From positions 1 through 23,702 of the forward strand of contig JBDTSW010000022.1 in the NCBI GenBank assembly GCA_039930945.1: a DNA stretch of 23,702 bases. The letters run 5' to 3'. Positions 7,665-16,630 of the stretch are shown piece after piece (within the stretch, counting starts at the first letter, position 1; each line of letters opens with the position of its first letter). The notes below the pieces were generated by a model. That model had not been told where the DNA came from. It saw only the letters and a list, made by a program, of their open reading frames with translations, and did not search any database. Origin of the DNA: JBDTSW01 sp039930945. GTDB taxonomy: Bacteria > Actinomycetota > Thermoleophilia > Solirubrobacterales > 70-9. Made by a program: the position numbers and the translations under genes.

Positions 7665-10369
7665 GGTGGATCCAGGACTTCTCGGAGGGCTCTCGCGACC
7701 AGCGCGAGCGCTTGGGAGGAAAGGGCGCGGGCTTCGCCGAGATGACCCGGGTGCTCGGCGCCGATCGGGTGCCGGGGGGCTTCACGATCACGACCGAGGC
7801 CTGCGTCGCCTACATGCAGGCGGACGGGGCCCTGCCCGACGGCCTTGCCGAGGAGGTCGATCAGGCGCTGGCGGCGCTCGAGCGCCGGACGGGGAAGGCG
7901 CTGGGGGACCCTCAGGATCCGCTGCTGGTCTCGGTGCGCTCCGGGGCGCGCGTGTCGATGCCGGGAATGCTCGACACAGTCCTCAACCTCGGCCTCAACG
8001 ACGAGTCCGTCGCCGGGCTCGCACGCAGCACCGGCAGCGAGCGTTTCGCCTGGGATTCGCACCGGCGGTTCGTGCAGATGTTCGGCAACGTCGTCCACGG
8101 GATCCCCTCGTCGGTCTTCGAGCGGGCGATGCAGGAGGCGAAGGACCGCCAGGGAGTGAGCGCGGATACGGAGCTTGGGACCGCGCAGCTGCGCAAGCTG
8201 ACCGCGACCTTCAGGCTTCTGTTCGAGCAGGCGACCGGTGACGCCTTCCCGGTGCAGCCGCGCGAGCAGCTGCGCCAGGCGATCACGGCGGTGTTCGACT
8301 CATGGGACGGGGAACGAGCCGTGGCCTACCGCAGGATCAACGGCATCCCCGACGATTGGGGCACCGCGGTCAACGTTCAGCAGATGGTCTTCGGCAACCG
8401 CGGCGAGGCCTCGGGCTCCGGCGTCGCCTTCAGCCGCGACGAGCGGACGGGAGAGCCGATCCCCTCCGGCGACTTCCTTTCCAACGCCCAGGGTGAGGAC
8501 ATCGTCGCCGGCACCCGCGACCCCGAAGACCTGACGGCGCTGGCCGACCGCCTGCCCGAGGCCCATGCCCAGCTGCTGCGCGACCTCTCACAACTCGAAG
8601 CCCACTACAAGGACATGCAGGACGTCGAGTTCACGATCGAGGAGGGCCGGCTCTTCCTCCTCCAGACCCGCACGGCGAAACGGCCGGCCCAGGCCGCGGT
8701 GCGCTTCGCCGTCGACGCGGTGACGGAAGGGCTGCTGACCCGACCGGAGGCGCTGATGACGATCGACCCCGAGGCGCTCGAGGCGCTGCTGCACCCGGTC
8801 TTCGACCCCTCCCACGACTTCCAGGTGCTGACGACCGGGGTCGCGGCCTCGCCCGGCGCCGCGACGGGCGCGATCGTCCTCAGCGCCCCGGAGGCCGTGC
8901 GCCGCGCCGCCGCCGGCGAGGACGTGATCCTCGTCCGCACCTTCACCGAGGCCGACGATGTCGCCGGGTTCCACGCCGCGCGTGGCGTCCTCACCGCTCA
9001 GGGGGGCAAGGCCTCTCACGCGGCGCTCGTCGCCCGCGGCATGGGCCGCCCGTGCGTCGCCGGCGCCTCCGAGGTCAAGGTCGACCTCGAGGCCGAGGTG
9101 GTGCGGATCGGCGAGACGGAGCTGGCCGCGGGCGAGCTGATCGGGATCGAGGGGACCACCGGCAGGGTCACCGCCGACGAGGTCCCGCTGGTCGAGCCGG
9201 AGGTGGGCGAGGACTTCATCGAGGTGCTGCGATGGTCGGATCAACTGCGGCGACTCGGGGTGCGGGCCAACGCCGACACCGCCGCCGACGCGCGCAAGGC
9301 CCGCTCGTTCGGGGCGGAGGGCATCGGCCTCTGCCGAACCGAGCACATGTTCTTCGGCTCCGATCGCGGCGAGCTGGTCCGCGGCATGTTCGTCGCCGCG
9401 GCCCGCTGGCGCCGTGCCGAGGTGCTTGCGGCCGCCGACGCAGGGCCCGCTCCGCCGGGCCTCGAAAGCGCACGGCAGGAATTCCACCAGGCACTGGAAC
9501 GCCTGGGCGAACTCCAGCGCGGCGACTTCGCGGCGATCCTGCACGAGATGCGCGGGCTGCCTGTGACCGTGCGGCTGCTCGACCCGCCGCTTCACGAGTT
9601 CCTCCCGCTCGAGCATTTCGAGGCCGAGGTCCGCCGGCTGGAGGCGGCGAGCGACGATCGTCTCACCTCCGCCGCGCGCGACGCGGAGGAGATCGTTCGC
9701 GACCTGCAGGAGGCGAACCCGATGCTGGGCACACGCGGGGTGCGGCTCGCATTCCTCTATCCGCAGATCTACGAGATGCAGGTGCGGGCGGTCATCGCCG
9801 CCGCCGCCGAGGCAGCGGAGGCAGGGGACTTCCCGCACGTCGAGATCATGATCCCGCTGGTCGCCTATGAGACCGAGCTTCGCCAGGTCCGCGAGCATCT
9901 GGTCAACGTCGCCGAGGAGGCGAGACGGGCCGCCGCAAGGGAGGTGCCCTACTCCGTCGGGACGATGATCGAGCTCCCCCGCGCCTGCCTGATCGCCGGC
10001 AACATCGCCCACCACGCCGACTTCTTCAGCTTCGGGACCAACGACCTCACCCAGACCACGATCGGGCTCTCGCGCGACGATGTCGAGGGCAGCTTCATGC
10101 CCGCCTACCTCGCCGGGAGGATCATCGATCGCAGCCCGTTCGAGGTGATCGACGGCCCCGGCGTCGGCGAGCTGGTGCGGATCGGCGTCGAGCGTGGCCG
10201 CGAGGCCAACCCGGAGCTGAAGCTCGGCATCTGCGGCGAGCACGGCGGCGATCCGGCGAGCATCCGCTTCTTCGACTCGGTCGGCCTCGACTACGTCAGC
10301 TGCTCGCCCTACCGGGCCCCGATCGCCCGCGTCGCCGCCGCCCAGGCCGCGATCACCGAGCGCGCCTAG
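7661..10369 (+). CDS. ppdK: Pyruvate, phosphate dikinase
   Basis: Converts pyruvate, ATP and phosphate to PEP, AMP and PPi, reversibly. The 902-residue protein has the full three-domain layout: N-terminal ATP-grasp (GGKGAGFAEM, VSVRSGARVSMPGMLDT, LLQTRTAKR), a central swivelling phosphohistidine domain (GGKASHAALVARGMG, catalytic His453) and the C-terminal PEP/pyruvate TIM barrel (GLCRTEHMFF, FFSFGTNDLTQTT, ICGEHGGDP with Cys858). ATG 7661 is chosen because it overlaps the citE stop and begins the family's N-terminus (WIQDFSEG); the frame is open upstream but that is citE in another frame. One oddity is Ala451 where most dikinases have the Thr that is phosphorylated by the regulatory protein PDRP. 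Coupling to a pyruvate-forming pathway suggests gluconeogenic use. A terminator follows. Confidence 0.96.
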   Translation: MRWIQDFSEGSRDQRERLGGKGAGFAEMTRVLGADRVPGGFTITTEACVAYMQADGALPDGLAEEVDQALAALERRTGKALGDPQDPLLVSVRSGARVSMPGMLDTVLNLGLNDESVAGLARSTGSERFAWDSHRRFVQMFGNVVHGIPSSVFERAMQEAKDRQGVSADTELGTAQLRKLTATFRLLFEQATGDAFPVQPREQLRQAITAVFDSWDGERAVAYRRINGIPDDWGTAVNVQQMVFGNRGEASGSGVAFSRDERTGEPIPSGDFLSNAQGEDIVAGTRDPEDLTALADRLPEAHAQLLRDLSQLEAHYKDMQDVEFTIEEGRLFLLQTRTAKRPAQAAVRFAVDAVTEGLLTRPEALMTIDPEALEALLHPVFDPSHDFQVLTTGVAASPGAATGAIVLSAPEAVRRAAAGEDVILVRTFTEADDVAGFHAARGVLTAQGGKASHAALVARGMGRPCVAGASEVKVDLEAEVVRIGETELAAGELIGIEGTTGRVTADEVPLVEPEVGEDFIEVLRWSDQLRRLGVRANADTAADARKARSFGAEGIGLCRTEHMFFGSDRGELVRGMFVAAARWRRAEVLAAADAGPAPPGLESARQEFHQALERLGELQRGDFAAILHEMRGLPVTVRLLDPPLHEFLPLEHFEAEVRRLEAASDDRLTSAARDAEEIVRDLQEANPMLGTRGVRLAFLYPQIYEMQVRAVIAAAAEAAEAGDFPHVEIMIPLVAYETELRQVREHLVNVAEEARRAAAREVPYSVGTMIELPRACLIAGNIAHHADFFSFGTNDLTQTTIGLSRDDVEGSFMPAYLAGRIIDRSPFEVIDGPGVGELVRIGVERGREANPELKLGICGEHGGDPASIRFFDSVGLDYVSCSPYRAPIARVAAAQAAITERA

Positions 10370-10404
10370 CTGGCGTGGTCCCCCTCGCATCGGCGGGGGT
10401 CGGT

Positions 10405-10435
10405 CGCCGTTTCGACCCCATACGGCGGGTTTTTT
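10405..10435 (+). terminator. Rho-independent terminator after ppdK
   Basis: Stem CGCCGT (10405-10410) pairs with ACGGCG (10422-10427) across an 11-base loop and is followed by GG and six T residues (10430-10435). It begins 36 bases after the ppdK stop, as expected for the end of the citE-ppdK operon. A second weaker stem, CCCCC/GGGGG, lies just upstream at about 10380-10399. Confidence 0.7.
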
Positions 10436-10725
10436 GACCCACCCCCGCACGTCCGGCGCGCAAGATCAGCTTGTGACGGCTATCGGCAGGGCTCCGCGCA
10501 TACCACCCGCCGATGACTGCCAAGGTGCGCTCGCCAACCCCGTGGAGAAACGGCATGGCGCTCTTGTTCGGCTTCGGGGTGGACCCGATCTCCTGATCCA
10601 GAGAAGGGCTGTCGATTGGTCCCCCCTCGTCCCAAGCACCCCCCTTCCGAGTTTCGCACTTCGCCCGCGACAGGCGGCAGGATCGCGAAAACTCGGCGGG
10701 CCCATGCCGACCCCCGGCGCGAAGC
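10436..10725. other. Noncoding gap between convergent ppdK and ahcY
   Basis: About 290 bases between the ppdK terminator and the ahcY stop. Apart from the inverted repeat at 10647-10696 I see no supported gene, tRNA, riboswitch or promoter. Short open frames run through it on both strands, but they lack ribosome binding sites, overlap known genes and translate to Arg/Pro-rich sequence typical of chance frames in GC-rich DNA. Poly-C stretches (about 10620-10646) stand out. Confidence 0.5.
10647..10696 (-). terminator. Imperfect inverted repeat downstream of ahcY
   Basis: CCGAGTTTCGC (10647-10657) is repeated inverted as GCGAAAACTCGG (10685-10696), with one extra A. The loop contains a small CGCC/GGCG stem. 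It starts about 30 bases beyond the ahcY stop on the minus strand, a sensible place for a terminator, but no T-run follows. It could also be a protein-binding site or a processed 3' end. Confidence 0.35.
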
Positions 10726-13239
<2,514 letters not shown>

Positions 13240-13243
<4 letters not shown>

Positions 13244-13584
13244 GCGCGCCGCCCGCGGTCCGGGTCGAGCTTCTGTGGTGGAGTGGGTGCCCGTCGGCCG
13301 ACGGGGCGATCGAGCTGGTGCGCGAGGAGATGGGCGCCGCCGGGATCGACCCCGATCGCCTCGAGATCCGGGAGATGACGACCGAGGCCCAAGCGCTGGA
13401 CGAGTCCTTCGTCGGGTCGCCGACGATCCGGGTCGATGGGGTCGACCTGCAGACGCCCTCCGAGGAGCCGGCCGGACTAACCTGCCGCGTGTACCGGCGA
13501 CGCGATGGCCGCGTCTCGCCGCTGCCGGATCGCGGCGACGTCCGCGACGCGCTCGAGCGTGCCCTGGAAGGAGGAGCTCGATGA
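13240..13584 (+). CDS. Small thioredoxin-fold protein with a single active-site-like Cys
   Basis: 114 residues. The opening strand VELLWWSGCPSADGA has one Cys (17) in a CPS sequence where thioredoxins have CxxC, followed by a helix, then GSPTIRVDG with the cis-Pro (Pro61) typical of thioredoxin-like folds, and TCRVYR with a second Cys (82). This pattern resembles small redox proteins often annotated as thioredoxin family or DF-family (seleno)protein; I recall the SPTIRVDG and CRxYR elements as conserved there. Substrate is unknown. It overlaps the upstream nucleotidyltransferase (ATGA) and the downstream thioredoxin (ATGA at 13581), so the three are co-translated. A role in thiol redox or metal handling is a guess. 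Confidence 0.7.
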
Positions 13585-14120
13585 CCGAAGCCGCAAGCCT
13601 GGAGATCGGCGCCCCGGCGCCGCCGCTGGAGCTGCCGGACACCTCTGGCGAGCTGACGACGCTGCCGCTTCCCGGCCAGGCGCCGGCGACGGTGGTCGTA
13701 TGGACCTGCAACCACTGCCCCTACGCGCTCGCCTGGCACGACCGGCTGCTCGAGGTCGCCCGCGACTACGCCGATCCGGGCGTGCGCTTCCTCGCGATCA
13801 ACTCCAACGACTCCGAGCGCTATCCCCGCGACTCGCTGGAGGCGATGCGCGCACGGGTCGCCGCCGAGGACTGGCCGCACCCCTACCTGCACGACGCGAG
13901 CCAGGCCGCCGCTCTGGCCTGGGGCCCGCAGACGACGCCCGACATCTTCGTCCTCGACTCGGATCTGCGGCTTCGCTATCGCGGTGCCCCGGACGCCGAT
14001 TACGACGATCCCTCGCAGGGCGCTGCCTGGCTGCGCTCGGCGCTCGACGCCATCCTCGCGGGCGAGGCGCCCGACCCGCCGGAGACCCGGCCGGTGGGCT
14101 GCAGCGTCAAGTGGAAATGA
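13581..14120 (+). CDS. Thioredoxin/AhpC-TSA-like protein of the CNHCPY type
   Basis: 179-residue thioredoxin-fold protein. It contains WTCNHCPYALAWHDRL (Cys43 and Cys46, a CxxC pair), FLAINSNDSERYPRDS, a TPDIFVLD segment with the cis-Pro, YRGAPDADYDD, and the tail GCSVKWK. All of these fit the widespread cytosolic thioredoxin family protein annotated near AhpC/TSA. Relatives, as I recall, have Cys before TPD (CTPDFF); here it is Thr (TTPDIF). No signal peptide is seen. The ribosome binding site AAGGAGG (ending 13574) is the best in the window, six bases before ATG 13581. Physiological partner unknown. Confidence 0.85.
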   Translation: MTEAASLEIGAPAPPLELPDTSGELTTLPLPGQAPATVVVWTCNHCPYALAWHDRLLEVARDYADPGVRFLAINSNDSERYPRDSLEAMRARVAAEDWPHPYLHDASQAAALAWGPQTTPDIFVLDSDLRLRYRGAPDADYDDPSQGAAWLRSALDAILAGEAPDPPETRPVGCSVKWK

Positions 14121-14192
14121 ATAACTCCACCGACATCCTCCGCTTCGCGTCCGGTGTCGGCGGGTTCGGGCCCAGGCCTGACCCGGCAGGGT
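14121..14192 (+). repeat. Intergenic hairpin repeat, copy 1
   Basis: Begins directly after the stop at 14118-14120. Stem CCACCGACA (14127-14135) pairs with TGTCGGCGG (14155-14163) apart from one A-C mismatch, across a 19-base loop containing CTCCGCTTCGCGTCCG. The following 29 bases match copy 2 with only three changes and end in GGCAGGGT. Compared with copies 2 and 3 this one lacks the distal ~35 bases; the thrB start codon comes instead. Confidence 0.75.
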
Positions 14193-14199
14193 CACTGTC

Positions 14200-15084
14200 G
14201 TGACTCTCCGCCGGCGCCTGGTCACGGTTCCCGCCTCCTCGGCGAATCTGGGGTCGGGGTTCGACGTGCTCGCCGCCGCGATCTCGATCGGCCTCGAGCT
14301 GGAGGTGGCGGAGGCCGGCTCCTTCTCGGTCGACGTCGGTGGCGACCCGCTGCCGACCGACCGCAGCAACCTCTGCGTGCGAGCGTTCGAGCGTCTCCAT
14401 CCCGCCGACGGCCTGCGCTTCGAGATCCGCTCCGGGATCCCGATCGCGCGCGGCCTGGGGTCGAGCGCAGCGGCGATCGTCGCCGGCCTGCTGGCGGCCG
14501 ACCACCTCTATGAGCTTGCGATCGAGCCGCTCGAGATCTACCGCCACGCGGTCGAGTTGGAGGGACACCCCGACAACGTCGCCGCGGCGCTGTGGGGCGG
14601 GATCGCGCTCTGCCCGCGCCCTGAGGAAGGCGCGCTGCCGGCGCCGGTTCGCCTCGAGCCGCCGGAGGGGGTCGAGCCGATCCTGGTGATCCCCGCCAAC
14701 GAGGTGGCGACAGCCGACGCCCGCGCGGCGCTGCCGTCCGAGGTCTCGCTCGACGACGCGGTCACCAACGTCGCCGCCGCTTCCCAGCTCGTGCTCGGGA
14801 TCGAGCGCTCCGACCTGGGGTTGATCGCGCGTGGGCTCGCCGACCGCCGCCGCCAGCAACACCGCGCCGGCCTGTATCAGAGCTCGATCGAGCTGATCGC
14901 CGACGCCCGCGAGCTGGGCGCGATCGGAGCCTCGATCTCCGGCGCCGGGCCGGCGGTGATGGTCTGGTGTTTTTGGCAGGACACCGGCCACGTCGCCGAC
15001 GCGCTGGCGCCGCGGGTCGAGGGCTGGGCGGAAATCCGGCGCGCTCCCTTCTCGCCGACGGGCGCCGACGTCCCGGAGCTGTAG
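14200..15084 (+). CDS. thrB: Homoserine kinase
   Basis: GHMP-family kinase that phosphorylates L-homoserine to O-phosphohomoserine, the step before threonine synthase. The 294-residue protein has the N-terminal VTVPASSANLGSGFDVLAAA, the ATP-binding PIARGLGSSAAA (residues 81-92), ELEGHPDNVAAALWGG, and the late ISGAGPAVM motif; all are typical of ThrB and the length is normal. The start is GTG 14200. The only Shine-Dalgarno-like sequence is AGGG (14188-14191), which belongs to repeat copy 1, so the repeat may contribute the translation start. Neither thrC nor a homoserine dehydrogenase gene lies nearby. Repeat copy 2 starts at its stop codon. Confidence 0.93.
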   Translation: MTLRRRLVTVPASSANLGSGFDVLAAAISIGLELEVAEAGSFSVDVGGDPLPTDRSNLCVRAFERLHPADGLRFEIRSGIPIARGLGSSAAAIVAGLLAADHLYELAIEPLEIYRHAVELEGHPDNVAAALWGGIALCPRPEEGALPAPVRLEPPEGVEPILVIPANEVATADARAALPSEVSLDDAVTNVAAASQLVLGIERSDLGLIARGLADRRRQQHRAGLYQSSIELIADARELGAIGASISGAGPAVMVWCFWQDTGHVADALAPRVEGWAEIRRAPFSPTGADVPEL

Positions 15085-15191
15085 GAACAACTCCGCCGCC
15101 TCCTCCGCTTCGCGTCCGGGGGCGGCGGGCGCGGGCCCAGGCCTTACCCGGCAGGGTGCCCGTGGTCTACCGCGACTTCGTCGCTAGCTCC
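15084..15191 (+). repeat. Intergenic hairpin repeat, copy 2 (left arm of inverted pair)
   Basis: Same order of elements as copy 1 but longer. Stem CCGCCGCC (15093-15100) / GGCGGCGG (15121-15128) encloses the same CTCCGCTTCGCGTCCG core. A shared segment ending in CCTTACCCGGCA follows, then a second small hairpin GCGAC-TTC-GTCGC (15172-15184). It starts at the last base of the thrB stop codon. Confidence 0.8.
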
Positions 15192-15217
15192 AACGACGCC
15201 CCTAGGTGGGTTGGTCT

Positions 15218-15327
15218 GGACTAGGGACGAAGTCCCGGGTCCGGCGCATGAGCTTGCCGGGTAAGGCTCCCGCACCCAAACCCGCCGAGAGCGGACGCGA
15301 AGCGGAGCATCTCGGCGGAGGTGTTCC
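15218..15327 (-). repeat. Intergenic hairpin repeat, copy 3 (right arm of inverted pair)
   Basis: Inverted relative to copies 1 and 2. Its stem CCGCCGAGA (15282-15290) / TCTCGGCGG (15310-15318) is a perfect nine base pairs around a 19-base loop, and the distal mini-hairpin is GGGAC-GAA-GTCCC (15224-15236). Read on the minus strand it aligns with copy 2 over its whole length. A 26-base spacer (15192-15217) separates the arms. The remaining 28 bases to the next stop codon show nothing. Confidence 0.8.
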
Positions 15328-15355
15328 CGTCCACCACCAGCCCGAGCACGCGGCC

Positions 15356-15790
15356 CTACTCCATCAGGCCAACTTGGCGCAGGATCGAGACCGAGTCCGA
15401 GTAGACGTCCTTGCGCTTGACCAGGCCGTCTGAGAACGGGATCACGTCGAGGCCCTTCCAGGTAATCGTCTTGCCGCTGGGCTCGGCGACCAGGTCGCCG
15501 CGACGCATCGTCTTCGCGTGGGTCGCGGTGGCGGTCCACTCCTGCACCACCAGCCCCTCCCGAGCGTAGGTGCGGCGGCCCTCGAAGCGGATGTCGGGCC
15601 AGCTCTCAAAGATCCGGCCGACGTGCTCGCGCACCTCGGCGCCCTGCGCAGCCTCGCCCGCGGTGTGGTTCTCGAAGACCATGTCGGGCGCGTGCATCTC
15701 CATGATCGCGTCGAGGTCGTGCGCGTTCCAGGCGTCGTTGTAGCGGGCGATCGCCCGCTCCAGCGCCTCGGCCGAGTCCCTGTCGCTCAT
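15356..15790 (-). CDS. NTF2-like / SnoaL-like domain protein
   Basis: 144 residues with the SnoaL/ketosteroid-isomerase-like pattern: an N-terminal helix ending in YNDAWNAHDLDAIMEMHAPDMVFENH, then EVREHVGRIFESWPDIRFEGRRTYAREGLVVQEWTATATH in the sheet region, and a closing GLDVIPFSDGLVKRKDVYSD. Such cone-shaped proteins include small-molecule isomerases, cyclases and non-catalytic binding proteins; substrate cannot be told. The start ATG overlaps the parA stop (15787-15790, ATGA), so it is translated together with the ParA ATPase, an unusual partner. The gene ends 28 bases from repeat copy 3. Confidence 0.8.
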   Translation of the reverse strand: MSDRDSAEALERAIARYNDAWNAHDLDAIMEMHAPDMVFENHTAGEAAQGAEVREHVGRIFESWPDIRFEGRRTYAREGLVVQEWTATATHAKTMRRGDLVAEPSGKTITWKGLDVIPFSDGLVKRKDVYSDSVSILRQVGLME

Positions 15791-16590
15791 TCCCGGCCTC
15801 CGGCGGGCACGAGCTCGGCGCTGAGCTCGTCCAGGCGCTCGAGCAGGTCGGGTCGACCCAGGCGGCGCAGCATCTCACCTGCGAGCGAGAGGTAGTCGGA
15901 GCCCCGGTCGGGGCGATAGTCGAGGATCGGGATCGCGCGCTCGGCGGACTCGGCATAGGCGATCGACTGCCGGATCACGGTGCGAAACATCTTCTCGCCG
16001 AAGCGCTCCTCCAGCGCCTCGCGCGTGTGCCGGGCGTGCTTGGTGCGCATGTTGGCGATGTTCAGGCAGACGCCCAGCAGCTCCAGCTCCGGGTTGAGCG
16101 ACTCGCGCGCCAGCTCGACGACCTGCATCGCCTGCTCCATCCCCTGCAGCGAGAAGTACTGCGCCTCGGTCGTGAGGACCGCGTGCGTGGCGCCGACGAG
16201 GGCGTTGACGGTCAGCAGGCCCAGCGTAGGCGGGCAGTCGATCAGGATCAGGTCCTTGTGGCGCTTGAGGTCCATCAGCGCCCGCCGCAGCGTCACCTCG
16301 CGCCCGATCCTGCCGGCGAGGGCGAGCTCGGCCTCCGACAGCGCCAGGTTCGCGGGGATCACGGCGCCGTGGATCGCGTCGGCGGCCCGCGCCTGTCCCT
16401 GGAGGACGTCGCCGAGGGTCGGCTCGGCGGCCTGGTCGGTGTCGAAGTAGTCGGAGAGGTTTCCCTGCGGGTCGGCGTCGATCGCGAGGACATCGAGCCC
16501 GAGCCGTGAGAAGACGTCGGTGAGCGAGCGCACCATGGTCGTCTTTCCGGTGCCTCCCTTCTGGGAGAGGACCGCGATCGTCGTCGACAC
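15787..16590 (-). CDS. ParA/Soj-family ATPase without adjacent parB
   Basis: 267-residue ParA-type P-loop ATPase. The deviant Walker A motif QKGGTGKTT (residues 10-18) includes the signature Lys11, Walker A' is AIDADPQGN (36-44), and Walker B is LILIDCPP (114-121). The TTEAQYFSLQGMEQ segment is typical of chromosomal Soj-like proteins, which dimerise on ATP and move cargo over the nucleoid. No parB, gidB or origin-type sequence is visible, so this may be an orphan ParA that positions something other than DNA. The start is GTG 16590: the next in-frame residues are the first beta-strand, and a TATAGT -10 box lies seven bases upstream, which fits a leaderless mRNA. The gene upstream on the same strand encodes a CBS protein; the downstream NTF2-like gene overlaps it. 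Confidence 0.92.
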   Translation of the reverse strand: MSTTIAVLSQKGGTGKTTMVRSLTDVFSRLGLDVLAIDADPQGNLSDYFDTDQAAEPTLGDVLQGQARAADAIHGAVIPANLALSEAELALAGRIGREVTLRRALMDLKRHKDLILIDCPPTLGLLTVNALVGATHAVLTTEAQYFSLQGMEQAMQVVELARESLNPELELLGVCLNIANMRTKHARHTREALEERFGEKMFRTVIRQSIAYAESAERAIPILDYRPDRGSDYLSLAGEMLRRLGRPDLLERLDELSAELVPAGGRE

Positions 16591-16597
16591 GCAGCCA

Positions 16598-16603
16598 ACT
16601 ATA
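16598..16603 (-). promoter_or_regulatory. -10 box of a probable leaderless promoter for the ParA gene
   Basis: On the minus strand TATAGT lies exactly seven bases before GTG 16590, with no ribosome binding site in between. That geometry places the transcription start at or next to the start codon. It also means the ParA gene can be transcribed separately from the CBS gene 40 bases upstream. Confidence 0.6.
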
Positions 16604-16630
16604 TGGGCGTCCGCCGCAGCGCGGCGCGGC

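Noticed and set aside
8588..10450. 620-codon minus-strand open frame opposite ppdK
   Set aside because: Antisense shadow of a gene with clear dikinase motifs; composition is that of the complementary frame in GC-rich DNA and it has no recognisable motif.
14121..15327. CRISPR array
   Set aside because: Only three copies, irregular spacing with a whole gene between two of them, and one copy inverted; there are no spacers or cas genes.
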